A stretch of DNA of 64,000 bases from Treponema brennaborense (lineage in GTDB: Bacteria; Spirochaetota; Spirochaetia; Treponematales; Treponemataceae), in assembly GCA_023666275.1 (NCBI GenBank), contig JAMPCJ010000009.1, forward strand, positions 1 to 64,000, written 5' to 3'. This document shows positions 55,313-64,000 of this stretch, one piece after another. The notes beneath the pieces are model-generated. The model did not search any database. It saw only the letters and a program-made list of their open reading frames with translations, and had not been told where the DNA came from. The translations under genes and the position numbers were made by a program. Numbering within the stretch: position 1 is the stretch's first letter; each line of letters opens with the position of its first letter.

Positions 55313-56623
55313 ATGGAAAAAAACTATAAGGATATTTTATCGACATTTATAAATTTGGCATGGCGGTTAGTATCGGGACCGTTAAGCTTATTGCTTATAC
55401 CGCTCTATTTGTCTCCGGAACAACAGGGATACTGGTATTTGTTCGGAAGTATTGCGACAATGAGTACATTTGCCGATTTGGGTTTTTCAAATATAATTCT
55501 CCAGTTTTCTGCACATGGGTTTGCTTTTCTTTCCATAAAAGAAAAATTACTTGCAGGAGAAGAAAAATATATTCAGCAATTAGGCAGTTTTTTTAGATTT
55601 GTTGTCAAATGGCTATCCCTAATGTGTTTGCTTGTTTATCCCCTCATTTTTCTTGTAGGGATATTTTTCTTTCAGAGAGATTCGGTTCTGGATATTTATT
55701 GGATACCATGGATTATTTATTCAGCAGGTTCACTAATTAATTTCTTTAATAATTCGGTTTTATCTTTTATTGAAGGTCTGAATCAAATAGATAAAATTCA
55801 AAACTCAAGGTTTATCGTAGCTGTTATAAATACACTTGTTATTATTGTTGGGCTAATATATAAATTAAATATTTATGCATTGGCTTTTGCAATGATTTTC
55901 AGCTCGTCCTTTATGTTCATTACTATATTTGTTACGTTCGGCAAAATTATAAAACAGCTGTGGTACGAATCGAGAGATTTTTTTTATCCATGGCGAAAAG
56001 AAATATTTCCTCTTTTTCAAAAATATGTATTAAGTTTTGCCAGTGGTTATTTTTTGTTTCAGATTTATACTCCTCTGATGCATTATTTCCATGGACCAGT
56101 GCTCAGTGGAAAAGTCGGTATTACTGTGAGTCTTGTTACGGCAATGTTTTCATTCAGTAATATTTGGATATATACAATTACACCGAAAATAAATATTCTA
56201 ATTGAAAAAAAAAATTGGAATATTTTAGACAAACTGTTTCATAAAAGATTGTTGTTAAGTTTGCTGTCATATATTCTTATTTGTATATGTTTTGTTTTAT
56301 TTGTTGTCATTTTTGGCAAATATAGACTACCGGCAAAAGTATTGGAACGGTTTTTGCCTTACAAGGCAATGCTTTTGCTGGTAGTTTCTTATTTTCTGCA
56401 ATTGATAGTAAATTCATGGGCTGTATATTTGCGCGGTCATAAACAAGAACCTTTTTGGTGGACAAGCATTATATCAGCAATCTGGGTTTTTCTAATAACC
56501 TTGTTTGCAGGAAAGTTTTTGCCGCCAATGCTGTTCTTTATAGGGTTGCTTACAAGTTACTTCTGGGGAATTCCTTTATCGTATTGTATTTTTTACAGGA
56601 ATAAGAATAAATGGCACAGATAA
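55313..56623 (+). CDS. wzx: Wzx-type polysaccharide flippase (MOP superfamily)
   Basis: 436 residues with about 12-13 hydrophobic helices. The N-terminal LVSGPLSLLLIPLYLSPEQQ is typical of Wzx/PST transporters. It would flip the lipid-linked repeat unit to the periplasm. A run of ten A lies at 56205-56214 inside the gene but the frame is intact. It overlaps the next gene by 13 nt. Confidence 0.9.
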   Translation: MEKNYKDILSTFINLAWRLVSGPLSLLLIPLYLSPEQQGYWYLFGSIATMSTFADLGFSNIILQFSAHGFAFLSIKEKLLAGEEKYIQQLGSFFRFVVKWLSLMCLLVYPLIFLVGIFFFQRDSVLDIYWIPWIIYSAGSLINFFNNSVLSFIEGLNQIDKIQNSRFIVAVINTLVIIVGLIYKLNIYALAFAMIFSSSFMFITIFVTFGKIIKQLWYESRDFFYPWRKEIFPLFQKYVLSFASGYFLFQIYTPLMHYFHGPVLSGKVGITVSLVTAMFSFSNIWIYTITPKINILIEKKNWNILDKLFHKRLLLSLLSYILICICFVLFVVIFGKYRLPAKVLERFLPYKAMLLLVVSYFLQLIVNSWAVYLRGHKQEPFWWTSIISAIWVFLITLFAGKFLPPMLFFIGLLTSYFWGIPLSYCIFYRNKNKWHR

Positions 56624-57582
56624 GAAAGCAGCCGATATTGAGTATTTGTATTCCTACTTTTAATAGAATTGAATATCTGGTAAAAAGCATAGAATCAATT
56701 ATCTCATCTGAAGGATTTAACAAAGACGATGTTGAAATTGTAATTTCAGATAATGCCTCAACTGATGAAACTCAAAAGACTATGTTGGAGTATTCTGAAA
56801 AATATTCCAATATCAAGTATTATAGGAATGAGGAGAATATTCGAGACAGAAATTTCCCGAAAGTTATTTCTGAAGCAACCGGAATATATAGAAAGCTGTG
56901 CAATGATACATTGTTATTCAAAAAAGATTCAATAAGAAAAATGATTGATATAATTCGGAGCAATACTGAAGAAAAGCCTGTTATCTTTTTTGATAATAAA
57001 GGCAATGAGATATTGCATGTAACTTCTCTGGAGGCATTTTTATATAGAGTAAGTTTTAACATAACTTGGATTGGCGGATTCGGCGTTTGGGAAGACTTTT
57101 GCGATGGTATGGCAGAGAGCATTGAAGGCTGTGATGAATTGCTTTGGCAGGTTTCGTTTTTGCTTAGATATATAGATTCAAAAAAAAACGCTTTGATTGT
57201 TGAAGAACCGTATTTTGTAACGCAGTCTGTTTCGCGTAAAGACATATCTTATGGATTGTATACTGTTTTTTATGTCAATTATTTGGGATTTATAAGGAAA
57301 TATTTAGAAGCAGGCACTATTTCACAATCATGTTATGATTTTCTTGAAAAAGATTTGCTTTTTAATTTTTTCCCTTTATGGATGTATAATTGGCAGCGAC
57401 AGAATAATTCATTCGAATATTCGAAAGAAGAAAACCTTGTTGCAAGTATAATGAATGCATATAACGGCAAGCCCTACTATAATAAGTTTCGACGCTTTTA
57501 CCGTTTTTTCAGGATTAAAATGACTGTTAAAAATATATTGAAAATATTTTATATGAGATATTTTTATAGGAGGACCTTATGA
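56611..57582 (+). CDS. GT2-family glycosyltransferase
   Basis: 323 residues. The GT-A fold begins LSICIPTFNRIEYLVKSIES, with VEIVISDNASTDET and a later CND where DxD is expected. It probably adds one sugar of the repeat unit. The C-terminus is basic with amphipathic helices. The TGA overlaps the ATG of the SGNH gene (ATGA at 57579), so that gene is translated by coupling when its frame is open. Confidence 0.9.
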   Translation: MAQIRKQPILSICIPTFNRIEYLVKSIESIISSEGFNKDDVEIVISDNASTDETQKTMLEYSEKYSNIKYYRNEENIRDRNFPKVISEATGIYRKLCNDTLLFKKDSIRKMIDIIRSNTEEKPVIFFDNKGNEILHVTSLEAFLYRVSFNITWIGGFGVWEDFCDGMAESIEGCDELLWQVSFLLRYIDSKKNALIVEEPYFVTQSVSRKDISYGLYTVFYVNYLGFIRKYLEAGTISQSCYDFLEKDLLFNFFPLWMYNWQRQNNSFEYSKEENLVASIMNAYNGKPYYNKFRRFYRFFRIKMTVKNILKIFYMRYFYRRTL

Positions 57583-58450
57583 AATCATCAATGTTTAAAA
57601 ATAATAGACGCGGGGGGGGGTAAGACTTTCCCTAACAATCAATGTCGTATTCTCGGTATTATTTTTGGCAATAGGAATTTGGAAATTTGATTCCATAAAG
57701 CGGATTCTTGTGGATGCCGGCAATAAAGCATTTCTGAAGCGGCAGATTTCAGAAGCAATTCTTGAAACTTTCAACAATGACATTGATAAAGATGTGCTGA
57801 ATGACGCACTTATCGTAAATCAAAACCTTAAAACAGTGACATTCCTTTTTCTCGGCAATTCATTGACATATTGTAGTGCGCCGGAAGAAGAAGCGGACAA
57901 GACGAGAAGAGGGCTTGCATCTACGAAAATCGAAAATGACTATGTACACCGCCTTGTTTCGATGTATGCGGAAAAACATAATGTCAACGTAAGATTCTCT
58001 GCAGTCAACATCGCAAACTTTGAACGCGGGTTTACGAAAAAAGAGTTTTCAAAGGATGTGACGGATTCGTTGTTATTAGGCTATGTCCATGTCGAAAATC
58101 CCGACTTCGTGATTTTTCAGATTGGAGAGAATGTCAGTCAGGAAGATATTTCAGAAAACGGAATGCTTTTCTTTGAGCGGTACTGTGCTCTGGTGAATAG
58201 TTTTGAAAATGCCAAGAAAGTTATCTGTCTTCCGTTTTGGCCACACAAAGAAAAGATAAATATTATTACGGATGTTGCATTAGCAACAGAAAGTGTTCTC
58301 TGCGATTTGAGCCATTTAGGAAGCGGACTTGATTCCGATAATTTTGCCTCAAGCTGCAAAAAATATAGGCAGCTCGGAGTCGGAATACATCCGGGCGATA
58401 CGGGAATGGACAGGATTGCAAAAAATATTTTTTCCGTTCTTTCTGAATAA
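57579..58450 (+). CDS. Phase-variable SGNH-type hydrolase/acyl-modifying enzyme, OFF in this sequence
   Basis: ATG 57579 has a perfect AGGAGG 5 nt upstream and overlaps the GT2 stop. It reads MKSSMFKNNRRGGG and hits TAA directly after a G9 tract (57612-57620). With G10 the frame continues VRLSLTINVVFSVLFLAIGI, a signal-anchor helix, and then the whole SGNH domain to 58450, 290 residues in all. The domain shows FLGNSLTY (nucleophile Ser, block I), a central QIGENV and the C-terminal GIHPGDTGMD with the catalytic His. Such membrane-anchored SGNH proteins add or remove O-acyl groups on glycans. An internal TTG at 57665 gives the shorter frame but lacks the helix start. Confidence 0.85.
57612..57620 (+). 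repeat. G9 tract controlling the SGNH gene
   Basis: Nine G at codons 12-14, followed by TAA. G10 (or G7) restores the full frame; G8 or G9 truncates the protein. Confidence 0.85.
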
Positions 58451-58502
58451 CATTTTAAAACACAAAATATAGTTTTTTTATTTTTCCTTTAGTAAAACAC
58501 TG

Positions 58503-59126
58503 ATGCTTTTTTCTATTATAAATATAAAACTCAAGGTGTTTCGCAAGCGTTTCCGCCTGCGAAACCGCCACAATCTTGTGTCCATTGTTAATATGTGCGA
58601 CATGAATCATGTTCAGGTCGGCAGGAGGTCTTACGGGGCAATAAGCGTAGTTGACTTTTCTCCCTCTGATGCAAAGCTAATAATTGGGAATTACTGCTCG
58701 ATTGCCGGCGGATCGACGTTCCTTTTGGGCGGTGAGCATAATCTTGATACGATTTCTACGTATCCATTTAAGGCAAAAGTTTTTGGTGTGCAACGAGAGG
58801 CGGGGAGTAAAGGAAATATCGTGGTAAAAGACGATGTGTGGATCGGACAGAACGCAATCATCTGTTCCGGCGTAACAATCGGGCAAGGAGCGGTCGTAGC
58901 AGCCGGTGCTGTCGTTACAAAAGATGTCGAGCCGTATGCAATTGTCGGCGGGAATCCTGCAAAGTTCATAAAATGGCGGCTGGATGAAAACTTGCGCAGA
59001 CGGCTTGAGTCGACAAATGTTGCCGCCCTGTTTGACCATTTTGCGGCAGAAGATATGCCGCTTGTATATAGAAAATTGAATGAGGAGAGTTTAGATAAAC
59101 TGTTGGAGAAATATGATGTCAAATAA
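58503..59126 (+). CDS. CatB/Vat-type hexapeptide O-acetyltransferase
   Basis: 207 residues. Left-handed beta-helix repeats from about residue 50: [12 protein letters not shown], the long active-site loop [14 protein letters not shown] with the catalytic His, [32 protein letters not shown], and [13 protein letters not shown] at the end. It would transfer an acetyl group from acetyl-CoA to a sugar of the polymer. No Shine-Dalgarno is obvious. Located right after the SGNH gene, so both may tune O-acetylation. Confidence 0.9.
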   Translation: MLFSIINIKLKVFRKRFRLRNRHNLVSIVNMCDMNHVQVGRRSYGAISVVDFSPSDAKLIIGNYCSIAGGSTFLLGGEHNLDTISTYPFKAKVFGVQREAGSKGNIVVKDDVWIGQNAIICSGVTIGQGAVVAAGAVVTKDVEPYAIVGGNPAKFIKWRLDENLRRRLESTNVAALFDHFAAEDMPLVYRKLNEESLDKLLEKYDVK

Positions 59127-60255
59127 TAAGCCTCGTATAATAGCTTTTTATCTTCCGCAGTTTCATCCTATTCCCGAAAACGATGAATGGTGGGGGAAGG
59201 GATTTACAGAATGGACGAATGTCGGAAAGGCGAAGAAACTTTTTCCCGGACATTATCAGCCGAGAGTTCCTGCCGACTTGGGCTATTATGATTTGCGTGT
59301 TCCGGAAACAAGGGAAGCACAGGCGCAACTTGCGAGAGAGGCTGGTATTGAGGGATTTTGTTACTATCATTATTGGTTCGGCAGTAAGAATATGCCAAAG
59401 GAACTCATGCAAATGCCATTTAATGAGGTTGTTCGTACAGGGAAGCCCGATTTCCCATTTTGCTTATGTTGGGCAAATCATTCATGGGAAAAGAGGGATT
59501 GGAATGCAGAGAATTCTTTTTTAGATAGGACTTTGCTTGTCGAACAAAAGTATTATGGGCTTGAAGATTATGAGGAACATTTTTATTCTTTGTTAGAAGC
59601 GTTTAGAGATAACCGTTATATAAAGGTTAATGGAAAATTGCTTTTTGTCATTCTTCAACCTAAAAATGTTCCTCATATAAAAGAGTTTATTGATTGTTGG
59701 AATACATTAGCGACAGAAAATGGACTAAATGGATTCTGTTTTGTTAGTTATTACCAATATTGTAATGATATAAAAAATTTAGATGAAATTCCGTATAGTT
59801 TATTTGATGCAAAAATATATAGCATGTTGCCAATTCTAACAGATGATATTACGGATAGTAAGTTTTCGAAAATTTGTAGATATATAAAAAAAACATTTGC
59901 CTTATTGACAAAACTACCTATATATAAAATCGACTACAATCAGGCAATAAAAAAACTGATTCCAAAAAATCTATTAAGGGGAGATATAATACCTGAAATT
60001 ATATCAGGATTTGACCACTCTCCTCGAACAGGGAATATGCGGTTGATTCTACATAAATTTACTCCAGATGCATTTTATAAGCATTTAAAATCTATCCTTG
60101 ATGCGGTTGCTGCTTCAGATGGAGGATTTTATAATATTGTATTTTTAAAATCATGGAATGAATGGGGAGAAGGAAATTATGTGGAACCAGATTTAAAATA
60201 TGGGCATCAGTTTCTAGATGTTCTGAAGAATGAAATAAAAACTAAAGAAGATTGA
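59116..60255 (+). CDS. WbsX-family (GH99-like) glycan enzyme
   Basis: 379 residues. The family signature is at the N-terminus: [20 protein letters not shown] then [32 protein letters not shown] and the final [16 protein letters not shown] follow. Pfam groups these as WbsX; members occur in O-antigen and capsule loci and have been annotated as glycosyltransferases, with a GH99-like fold. ATG 59116 is chosen for the GGAG 7 nt upstream. Base composition falls markedly in the second half of the gene (after about 59,600). Confidence 0.9.
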   Translation: MSNNKPRIIAFYLPQFHPIPENDEWWGKGFTEWTNVGKAKKLFPGHYQPRVPADLGYYDLRVPETREAQAQLAREAGIEGFCYYHYWFGSKNMPKELMQMPFNEVVRTGKPDFPFCLCWANHSWEKRDWNAENSFLDRTLLVEQKYYGLEDYEEHFYSLLEAFRDNRYIKVNGKLLFVILQPKNVPHIKEFIDCWNTLATENGLNGFCFVSYYQYCNDIKNLDEIPYSLFDAKIYSMLPILTDDITDSKFSKICRYIKKTFALLTKLPIYKIDYNQAIKKLIPKNLLRGDIIPEIISGFDHSPRTGNMRLILHKFTPDAFYKHLKSILDAVAASDGGFYNIVFLKSWNEWGEGNYVEPDLKYGHQFLDVLKNEIKTKED

Positions 60256-60358
60256 TATGATAATTTTCTTTAAAATCCTATAAAACTAAGAGAATATATC
60301 AATTTTGAATATTAAAATTCGCTCGATAGGTAATAATACAATCGGAGAGGAAACAATT

Positions 60359-60946
60359 ATGATAGCCTTGCCGTATATAACAGTTGTAATAATATTTTTT
60401 TTAGACATTATGCTTCGAATTGTGCGTTGATATATAAAGCTTCTGAAAAATTTTTTATTTATTTTAGTTTTCTTTTTTTGTTTTCGAGGATATATATTCA
60501 CTGATGTACTACTTAGTTATGCTCCTTTCTTTGATTCAGTTCCAAATATTACAGAAATAATTAAAACTGCATATTGGAAACGGACATGGTGGGAGCCTGG
60601 TTTTGTATTTTATTGTGGGTTAATAAAGCTTTTCACAAATAAATGGATTTTTTTTCAAGTCATAGATAGTGCTATTGATTTGATTTTGTTGTATAAAGCA
60701 CTTGAATATTTTGACTCTGACCGAGCTGAAAATATTATGACATTTTTTAGCAATGTCAGGAAAGGTTGCATTTATTGATCTTTTGAGAAATATCAAATCT
60801 CATTGAGATATGTTTATGAAAAAAAGATTTTTAAACATTATATTTGCTATTTTATAACATTCTTTTTTCATAAGAGTTCTATTTTTTATTTTCTTGTTTA
60901 TTCGATATTAACAAGAAAGTTTACAAAAAGAAAATTTCTTTTATAA
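60359..60946 (+). pseudogene. Decayed EpsG/Wzy-type polysaccharide polymerase
   Basis: ATG 60359, with GGAGAGG 8 nt upstream, reads MIALPYITVVIIFFLDIMLR and then an in-frame TGA (60428-60430). Right after it the same frame continues FLFILVFFFCFRGYIFTD, WEPGFVFYCGLIKLF and IDLILLYKALEYF, up to a stop at 60778. A +1 fragment IDLLRNIKS follows, and then the first frame again with LRYVYEKKIFK and FFFHKSSIFYFLVYS. These blocks line up in order with the intact EpsG-like protein at 61430 (FRGFIQTDW, INLLRNSKAI, SLKYIERHQFFRY). It is an old paralogue broken by a stop, a frameshift and a deletion. Confidence 0.75.
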
Positions 60947-60962
60947 GGATATGTGTTGTGAA

Positions 60963-61322
60963 ATGAGAGATAAATAATATTTTTCGAAAATTTCTTAACT
61001 CATGGTCCGTTCTGTTTCCCTGAATTTTTATATCCTTCCTCTCGATCAAGCGATTCTCTTTTCATTGCTTTTTGCTCGGAATGTAAAAATTCCTGCAATT
61101 CATCGGGGGGGGTAAAATTGAATGACAAAATAATAAAATCGGCAATGATTCAAATCGGATATGAGATTGTTTGGCAATCTTGACGGGAAATATGAACGTG
61201 CGATTGTTGAGATTAGAAGACAGAGAACCGTAATTTTTGATGGGAGCTGTTCTTTAGGTATTGGGATTCGGCTCAACATTTATGAAACACTGCGATTCGG
61301 AGACAACGTGCAAATCATTTGA
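60963..61322 (+). pseudogene. Decayed acyltransferase with a G8 tract
   Basis: Pieces of a hexapeptide-type acyltransferase N-terminal half can be read in several frames: MRDK, NNIFRKFLNSW, NFYILPLDQAILFSLLFARN, then after the tract KLNDKIIKSAMIQIGYE, and finally VIFDGSCSLGIGIRLNIYE with LRFGDNV before TGA 61322. The G8 run (61105-61112) stands exactly at one frame junction and is followed by TAA; G9 would join the flanks. Further frameshifts before and after it mean the gene is dead even with G9. The C-terminal half is missing. Confidence 0.6.
61105..61112 (+). repeat. G8 tract in the decayed acyltransferase
   Basis: Reads CAT CGG GGG GGG TAA in the upstream frame. With one more G the frame continues into MIQIGY-containing sequence. 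Flanks CGGGG...TAAAAT match those of the 51266 tract read on the opposite strand. Confidence 0.7.
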
Positions 61323-61429
61323 AAAAATTACAAATACTGTCAAAAAAATTTAATTGGACTATTGCAGCGAAACAAACTTACAAAGCATATCTAACTTAGA
61401 ATTATAGTTTTATAACCTGGAAGATATTT

Positions 61430-62632
61430 ATGTCTATATTTAGTTATTCATACTCTTTGCCATATATATTTGTTTTCTTTCTTTTATTTTTTTCCTCGCT
61501 AGAAATATATAGAACAAAAAATATTTCTATTTGTGTCGCGAATATTTTGCTACAGAGATATATAGTAGTATTTACTCTTTTGATATTTATAGGTTTTAGA
61601 GGTTTTATTCAAACTGATTGGTTTTCATATTATAAATTTTTTGAAAAAACACCTTCTCTGCTTGATAATGCTTTTATCGATTATGTTCATAATTCTGAAT
61701 TTGAAGTTGGTTTTACAGTTTTTAGCAGTTTCATAAAATTATTTTCTGCAAATTATTTTGTCTTTCAATTTGTTAATTATTTAATTGAGTTTATTGTACT
61801 TTATACACTTTTTAGAAAATATTTGGGAAGAAATTTTCTTTTTGGCTTTTTGTTTTACTATATCTTTGGTTGCTTGACAATGAGTATAAATCTTCTACGC
61901 AATTCTAAAGCGATACTTATTTTTATTATATCGTTAAAATATATAGAAAGGCATCAGTTTTTTAGGTATCTATTTTTTAATTGTATAGGCTGTTTGTTTC
62001 ACGTAACTGCAATTTTATATATTCCATTATATTTTTTATTGTCAAAAGAATGGAATGGAAAATTACTTATTTTTCTTTTTATCATAGGTAATGTTTTTTT
62101 CTTTTTCCATATTGAGTGGATAAAGATTCTTTTTCAAATATTTGCTCCGTTCTGCGGTCAGAGGATTGGCAGTATGATGGAATTTTATACAAAATCAAAA
62201 ATCTTTGCTTCTTCTTATGGGTTTTCTATAGGATTTATAGAACGTTTTATGACTTTTTTATTAATCTATCATTATAGAAAAAAAATTTATGCATTAAATA
62301 AAACTAATATTATTTTTATAAATTGCTTATTTTGTTACGTGTATGTATATCTTTTTACATCTGAAATGGCTGTTTTAACAGATAGATTGCCATTATTATT
62401 TGTTTTTTCATATTGGTTTGTATATCCTCAAATATATGAATCATTAAATAGTATAAATATAAAAAGATTGTTTCTTTTAATTTTGATGCTCTATTCTATT
62501 ATAAAACTTATAAAATTTAATTATGCATTTGTAATGTATGATAATGCTTTATTTACACATTTGAACTACAACGATCGAAGTTATTATTTGAAAAAATATG
62601 CAAAGTTTCTTATAGAACGCCGAGGGGGATAA
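61430..62632 (+). CDS. EpsG-family polysaccharide polymerase (Wzy role)
   Basis: 400 residues with about ten membrane helices. The EpsG signatures are FRGFIQTDWFSYYKFFE, FEVGFTVFSSFIKLF and INLLRNSKAI. EpsG-like proteins polymerise lipid-linked repeat units outside the membrane. The gene is very AT-rich. The ATG has GGAAG about 8 nt upstream. A broken paralogue lies just before it. Confidence 0.85.
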   Translation: MSIFSYSYSLPYIFVFFLLFFSSLEIYRTKNISICVANILLQRYIVVFTLLIFIGFRGFIQTDWFSYYKFFEKTPSLLDNAFIDYVHNSEFEVGFTVFSSFIKLFSANYFVFQFVNYLIEFIVLYTLFRKYLGRNFLFGFLFYYIFGCLTMSINLLRNSKAILIFIISLKYIERHQFFRYLFFNCIGCLFHVTAILYIPLYFLLSKEWNGKLLIFLFIIGNVFFFFHIEWIKILFQIFAPFCGQRIGSMMEFYTKSKIFASSYGFSIGFIERFMTFLLIYHYRKKIYALNKTNIIFINCLFCYVYVYLFTSEMAVLTDRLPLLFVFSYWFVYPQIYESLNSINIKRLFLLILMLYSIIKLIKFNYAFVMYDNALFTHLNYNDRSYYLKKYAKFLIERRGG

Positions 62633-62634
62633 AA

Positions 62635-63699
62635 GTGAAAGTATTGTTTGATCATCAGATTTTTTCATATCAGGAATATGGAGGTGTTTCGCGATATTTT
62701 TGTAAATTGTTTGAAAACCTACCTCGTGAAATGTGGAATATTAGTTTATTATTGTCAAATAATTATTATTTGGAGGAGAATAGAAATTTAAATATTTCGT
62801 ATCATAATTTCTTTAAAAAATACCATTTTTATAGAAAAGAACGCTTGATGTTGGAATTGGGGAAAATATATTCCTCAAAGTGCATAAGAAATGAAAATTA
62901 TGATGTACTCCATCTTTCACATTATGAGAGTTATGCCTGTTCATTAACAAGGCGACCTATAGTTATTACATATATGGATGCGCTTTTTTCATCCTATGCT
63001 TTTAATGCAAGAACTGTTCGAGAACAAAAAAAGTGTTTTGATAGAGTTGATTCTGTCATTGCAATAAGCAATAGTACTAAAAGGGATTTACTTGAACTTT
63101 TTGATTATCCAGCAGAAAAGGTTAAAGTAATTTATCTTGGAGTTGATGATAATATCAAAAAACAAGAACCAATAATTAGTGGATCATATATATTGTTTGT
63201 AGGGCGACGTTCTGGGTACAAGAATTTTGATTTATTTCTTGATGCTTTTTCTCGGATAAGGGATATTGATTTGAAGCTTGTGTGTGCAGGACCTCCATTC
63301 ACAAAAGAAGAGGTAATTCATATAGAACATTTGGGATTGCAGAAAAGAGTTATTCAGAAACTTGTATCAGATAATGAGTTAAATGCGCTATATCAACATG
63401 CGTTATTTTTTATTTTTCCGTCAAAATATGAGGGATTCGGATTGCCTTTATTAGAGGCAATGGTCAATAAATGTCCAGTACTTTGTTCTAATACGAGTTC
63501 GTTGCCAGAGGTGGCAGGGAATGCTGCAATTTATTTTAATCCTAATGACTTGGATTCTATAGAATACGCGATGCTACAAGTGATTAATTCTTCTGATTTG
63601 AGAAATAATTTAGTTTCAAAAGGAGAGGATCGGATAAAGTTGTTTACTTGGGAGAAATGTGCAAAAGAGCATATTAGTCTTTATAAATCATTGTTGTAG
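62635..63699 (+). CDS. GT4-family glycosyltransferase
   Basis: 354 residues starting at GTG 62635, preceded by GAGGGGG and placed 2 nt after the previous stop. The GT-B fold has the N-terminal YGGVSRYFCKLFENL, the C-terminal YILFVGRRSGYKNFDLFL and the Ex7E motif in YEGFGLPLLEAM. Sugar donor not predictable. Confidence 0.93.
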   Translation: MKVLFDHQIFSYQEYGGVSRYFCKLFENLPREMWNISLLLSNNYYLEENRNLNISYHNFFKKYHFYRKERLMLELGKIYSSKCIRNENYDVLHLSHYESYACSLTRRPIVITYMDALFSSYAFNARTVREQKKCFDRVDSVIAISNSTKRDLLELFDYPAEKVKVIYLGVDDNIKKQEPIISGSYILFVGRRSGYKNFDLFLDAFSRIRDIDLKLVCAGPPFTKEEVIHIEHLGLQKRVIQKLVSDNELNALYQHALFFIFPSKYEGFGLPLLEAMVNKCPVLCSNTSSLPEVAGNAAIYFNPNDLDSIEYAMLQVINSSDLRNNLVSKGEDRIKLFTWEKCAKEHISLYKSLL

Positions 63700-63702
63700 A
63701 GA

Positions 63703-64000
63703 ATGAATTATATGAATTCAATTTGTATTGCAATATATAACGGTGAGAAATATATAAAAGATCAGCTTGAATCAATATTACCTCAAATAAAAGATGATGA
63801 TGAAATAATTATTTCTGATGATGGTTCAACAGATAAAACTATAGAAATTATCGGTTCTTATAAAGACAAAAGAATTAGGCTAGTATTTAATAAAAGAGAA
63901 CATGGAATTAAAAATAATTTTTTTAATGCATTAAAAAATGCACGGGGAGATATTATATTTCTGTCAGATCAGGATGATGTATGGTTTCCTGAAAAATATG
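63703..64000 (+). CDS. GT2-family glycosyltransferase (3' end outside window)
   Basis: ATG 63703 (or 63712 in the same frame) opens a frame that runs off the window. SICIAIYNGEKYIKDQLESI, IIISDDGSTDKTIE and the acidic motif FLSDQDDVWF are typical of rhamnosyltransferase-like GT2 enzymes. It lacks the usual T before YNG (normally CMATYNG), which may be a small difference only. Confidence 0.88.
   Translation, partial: MNYMNSICIAIYNGEKYIKDQLESILPQIKDDDEIIISDDGSTDKTIEIIGSYKDKRIRLVFNKREHGIKNNFFNALKNARGDIIFLSDQDDVWFPEKY

Noticed and set aside
56205-56214. A10 run in wzx as a phase-variation tract
   Set aside because: The frame is intact and the surrounding DNA is very AT-rich, so such runs are expected; no alternate frame is meaningful.
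1-64000. CRISPR arrays, insertion sequences, tRNA or rRNA genes
   Set aside because: No regular spaced repeats, transposase motifs or cloverleaf/rRNA sequence were recognised on reading both strands.

Overview
The window looks like a piece of a spirochete chromosome, most likely a Treponema. It has a periplasmic flagellin gene (flaB) with a sigma-28-type promoter, a BspA-like leucine-rich-repeat lipoprotein, a Bat/MoxR/VWA operon, and many TPR and coiled-coil envelope proteins. No rRNA, tRNA, CRISPR array or insertion sequence was recognised. Positions 1 to about 46,000 are GC-rich housekeeping and envelope DNA. From about 46,100 the base composition falls sharply, and from about 59,600 it is strongly AT-rich, as expected for an imported surface-polysaccharide island.

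Layout: (a) 1-3,893: surface lipoprotein, a perfect 23-bp hairpin, and ychF. (b) 4,100-12,329: moxR-DUF58-batA-batBC-batD, then smr and a J-domain protein. (c) 12,447-15,825: infA, a dksA-like gene, a DUF218 gene, flaB and its promoter. (d) 16,014-24,427, minus strand: secreted protein, TPR protein, predicted outer-membrane barrel, exbB, exbD and tonB. (e) 24,539-32,666, minus strand: a giant CoA-dehydratase-activase fusion, a coiled-coil membrane protein and a class III adenylate cyclase. (f) 32,740-44,341: murJ, an M24 peptidase, TPR and LamG/FN3 proteins, uvrC, rmuC and an orphan DNA methyltransferase. (g) 44,705-64,000: a NusG paralogue, an EPS-type winged-helix regulator, then the polysaccharide locus. 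That locus holds rfbF-rfbG-rfbH, two thiamine-diphosphate enzymes, two SDR enzymes, a Wzx flippase, glycosyltransferases, a SGNH hydrolase, acyltransferases, WbsX, decayed genes and an EpsG/Wzy-type polymerase.

The most notable system is a set of five G or C tracts of 8-9 bases: one at the signal peptide of the lipoprotein at the window edge and four in the polysaccharide island. One tract (57,612) puts a stop codon right after itself in a SGNH hydrolase gene that would read through perfectly with one more G, so the gene is phase OFF here. A second (61,105) lies at a similar frame junction in a decayed acyltransferase. The other two (51,266 and 54,155) are not near gene starts. They lie at the 3' ends of a ThDP-enzyme gene and an SDR gene, where tract length decides how far the ribosome travels toward the next start codon. 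At 51,266 that next start has its Shine-Dalgarno sequence buried in a hairpin. I propose that these C tracts act as phase-variable switches of translational coupling.

The rfbFGH genes, the ThDP enzymes and the SDR reductases together suggest synthesis of a CDP-3,6-dideoxyhexose carrying a two-carbon branch, of the yersiniose type. The sugar would be flipped by Wzx, polymerised by the EpsG-like protein and decorated by acyl groups whose genes include the phase-variable ones.
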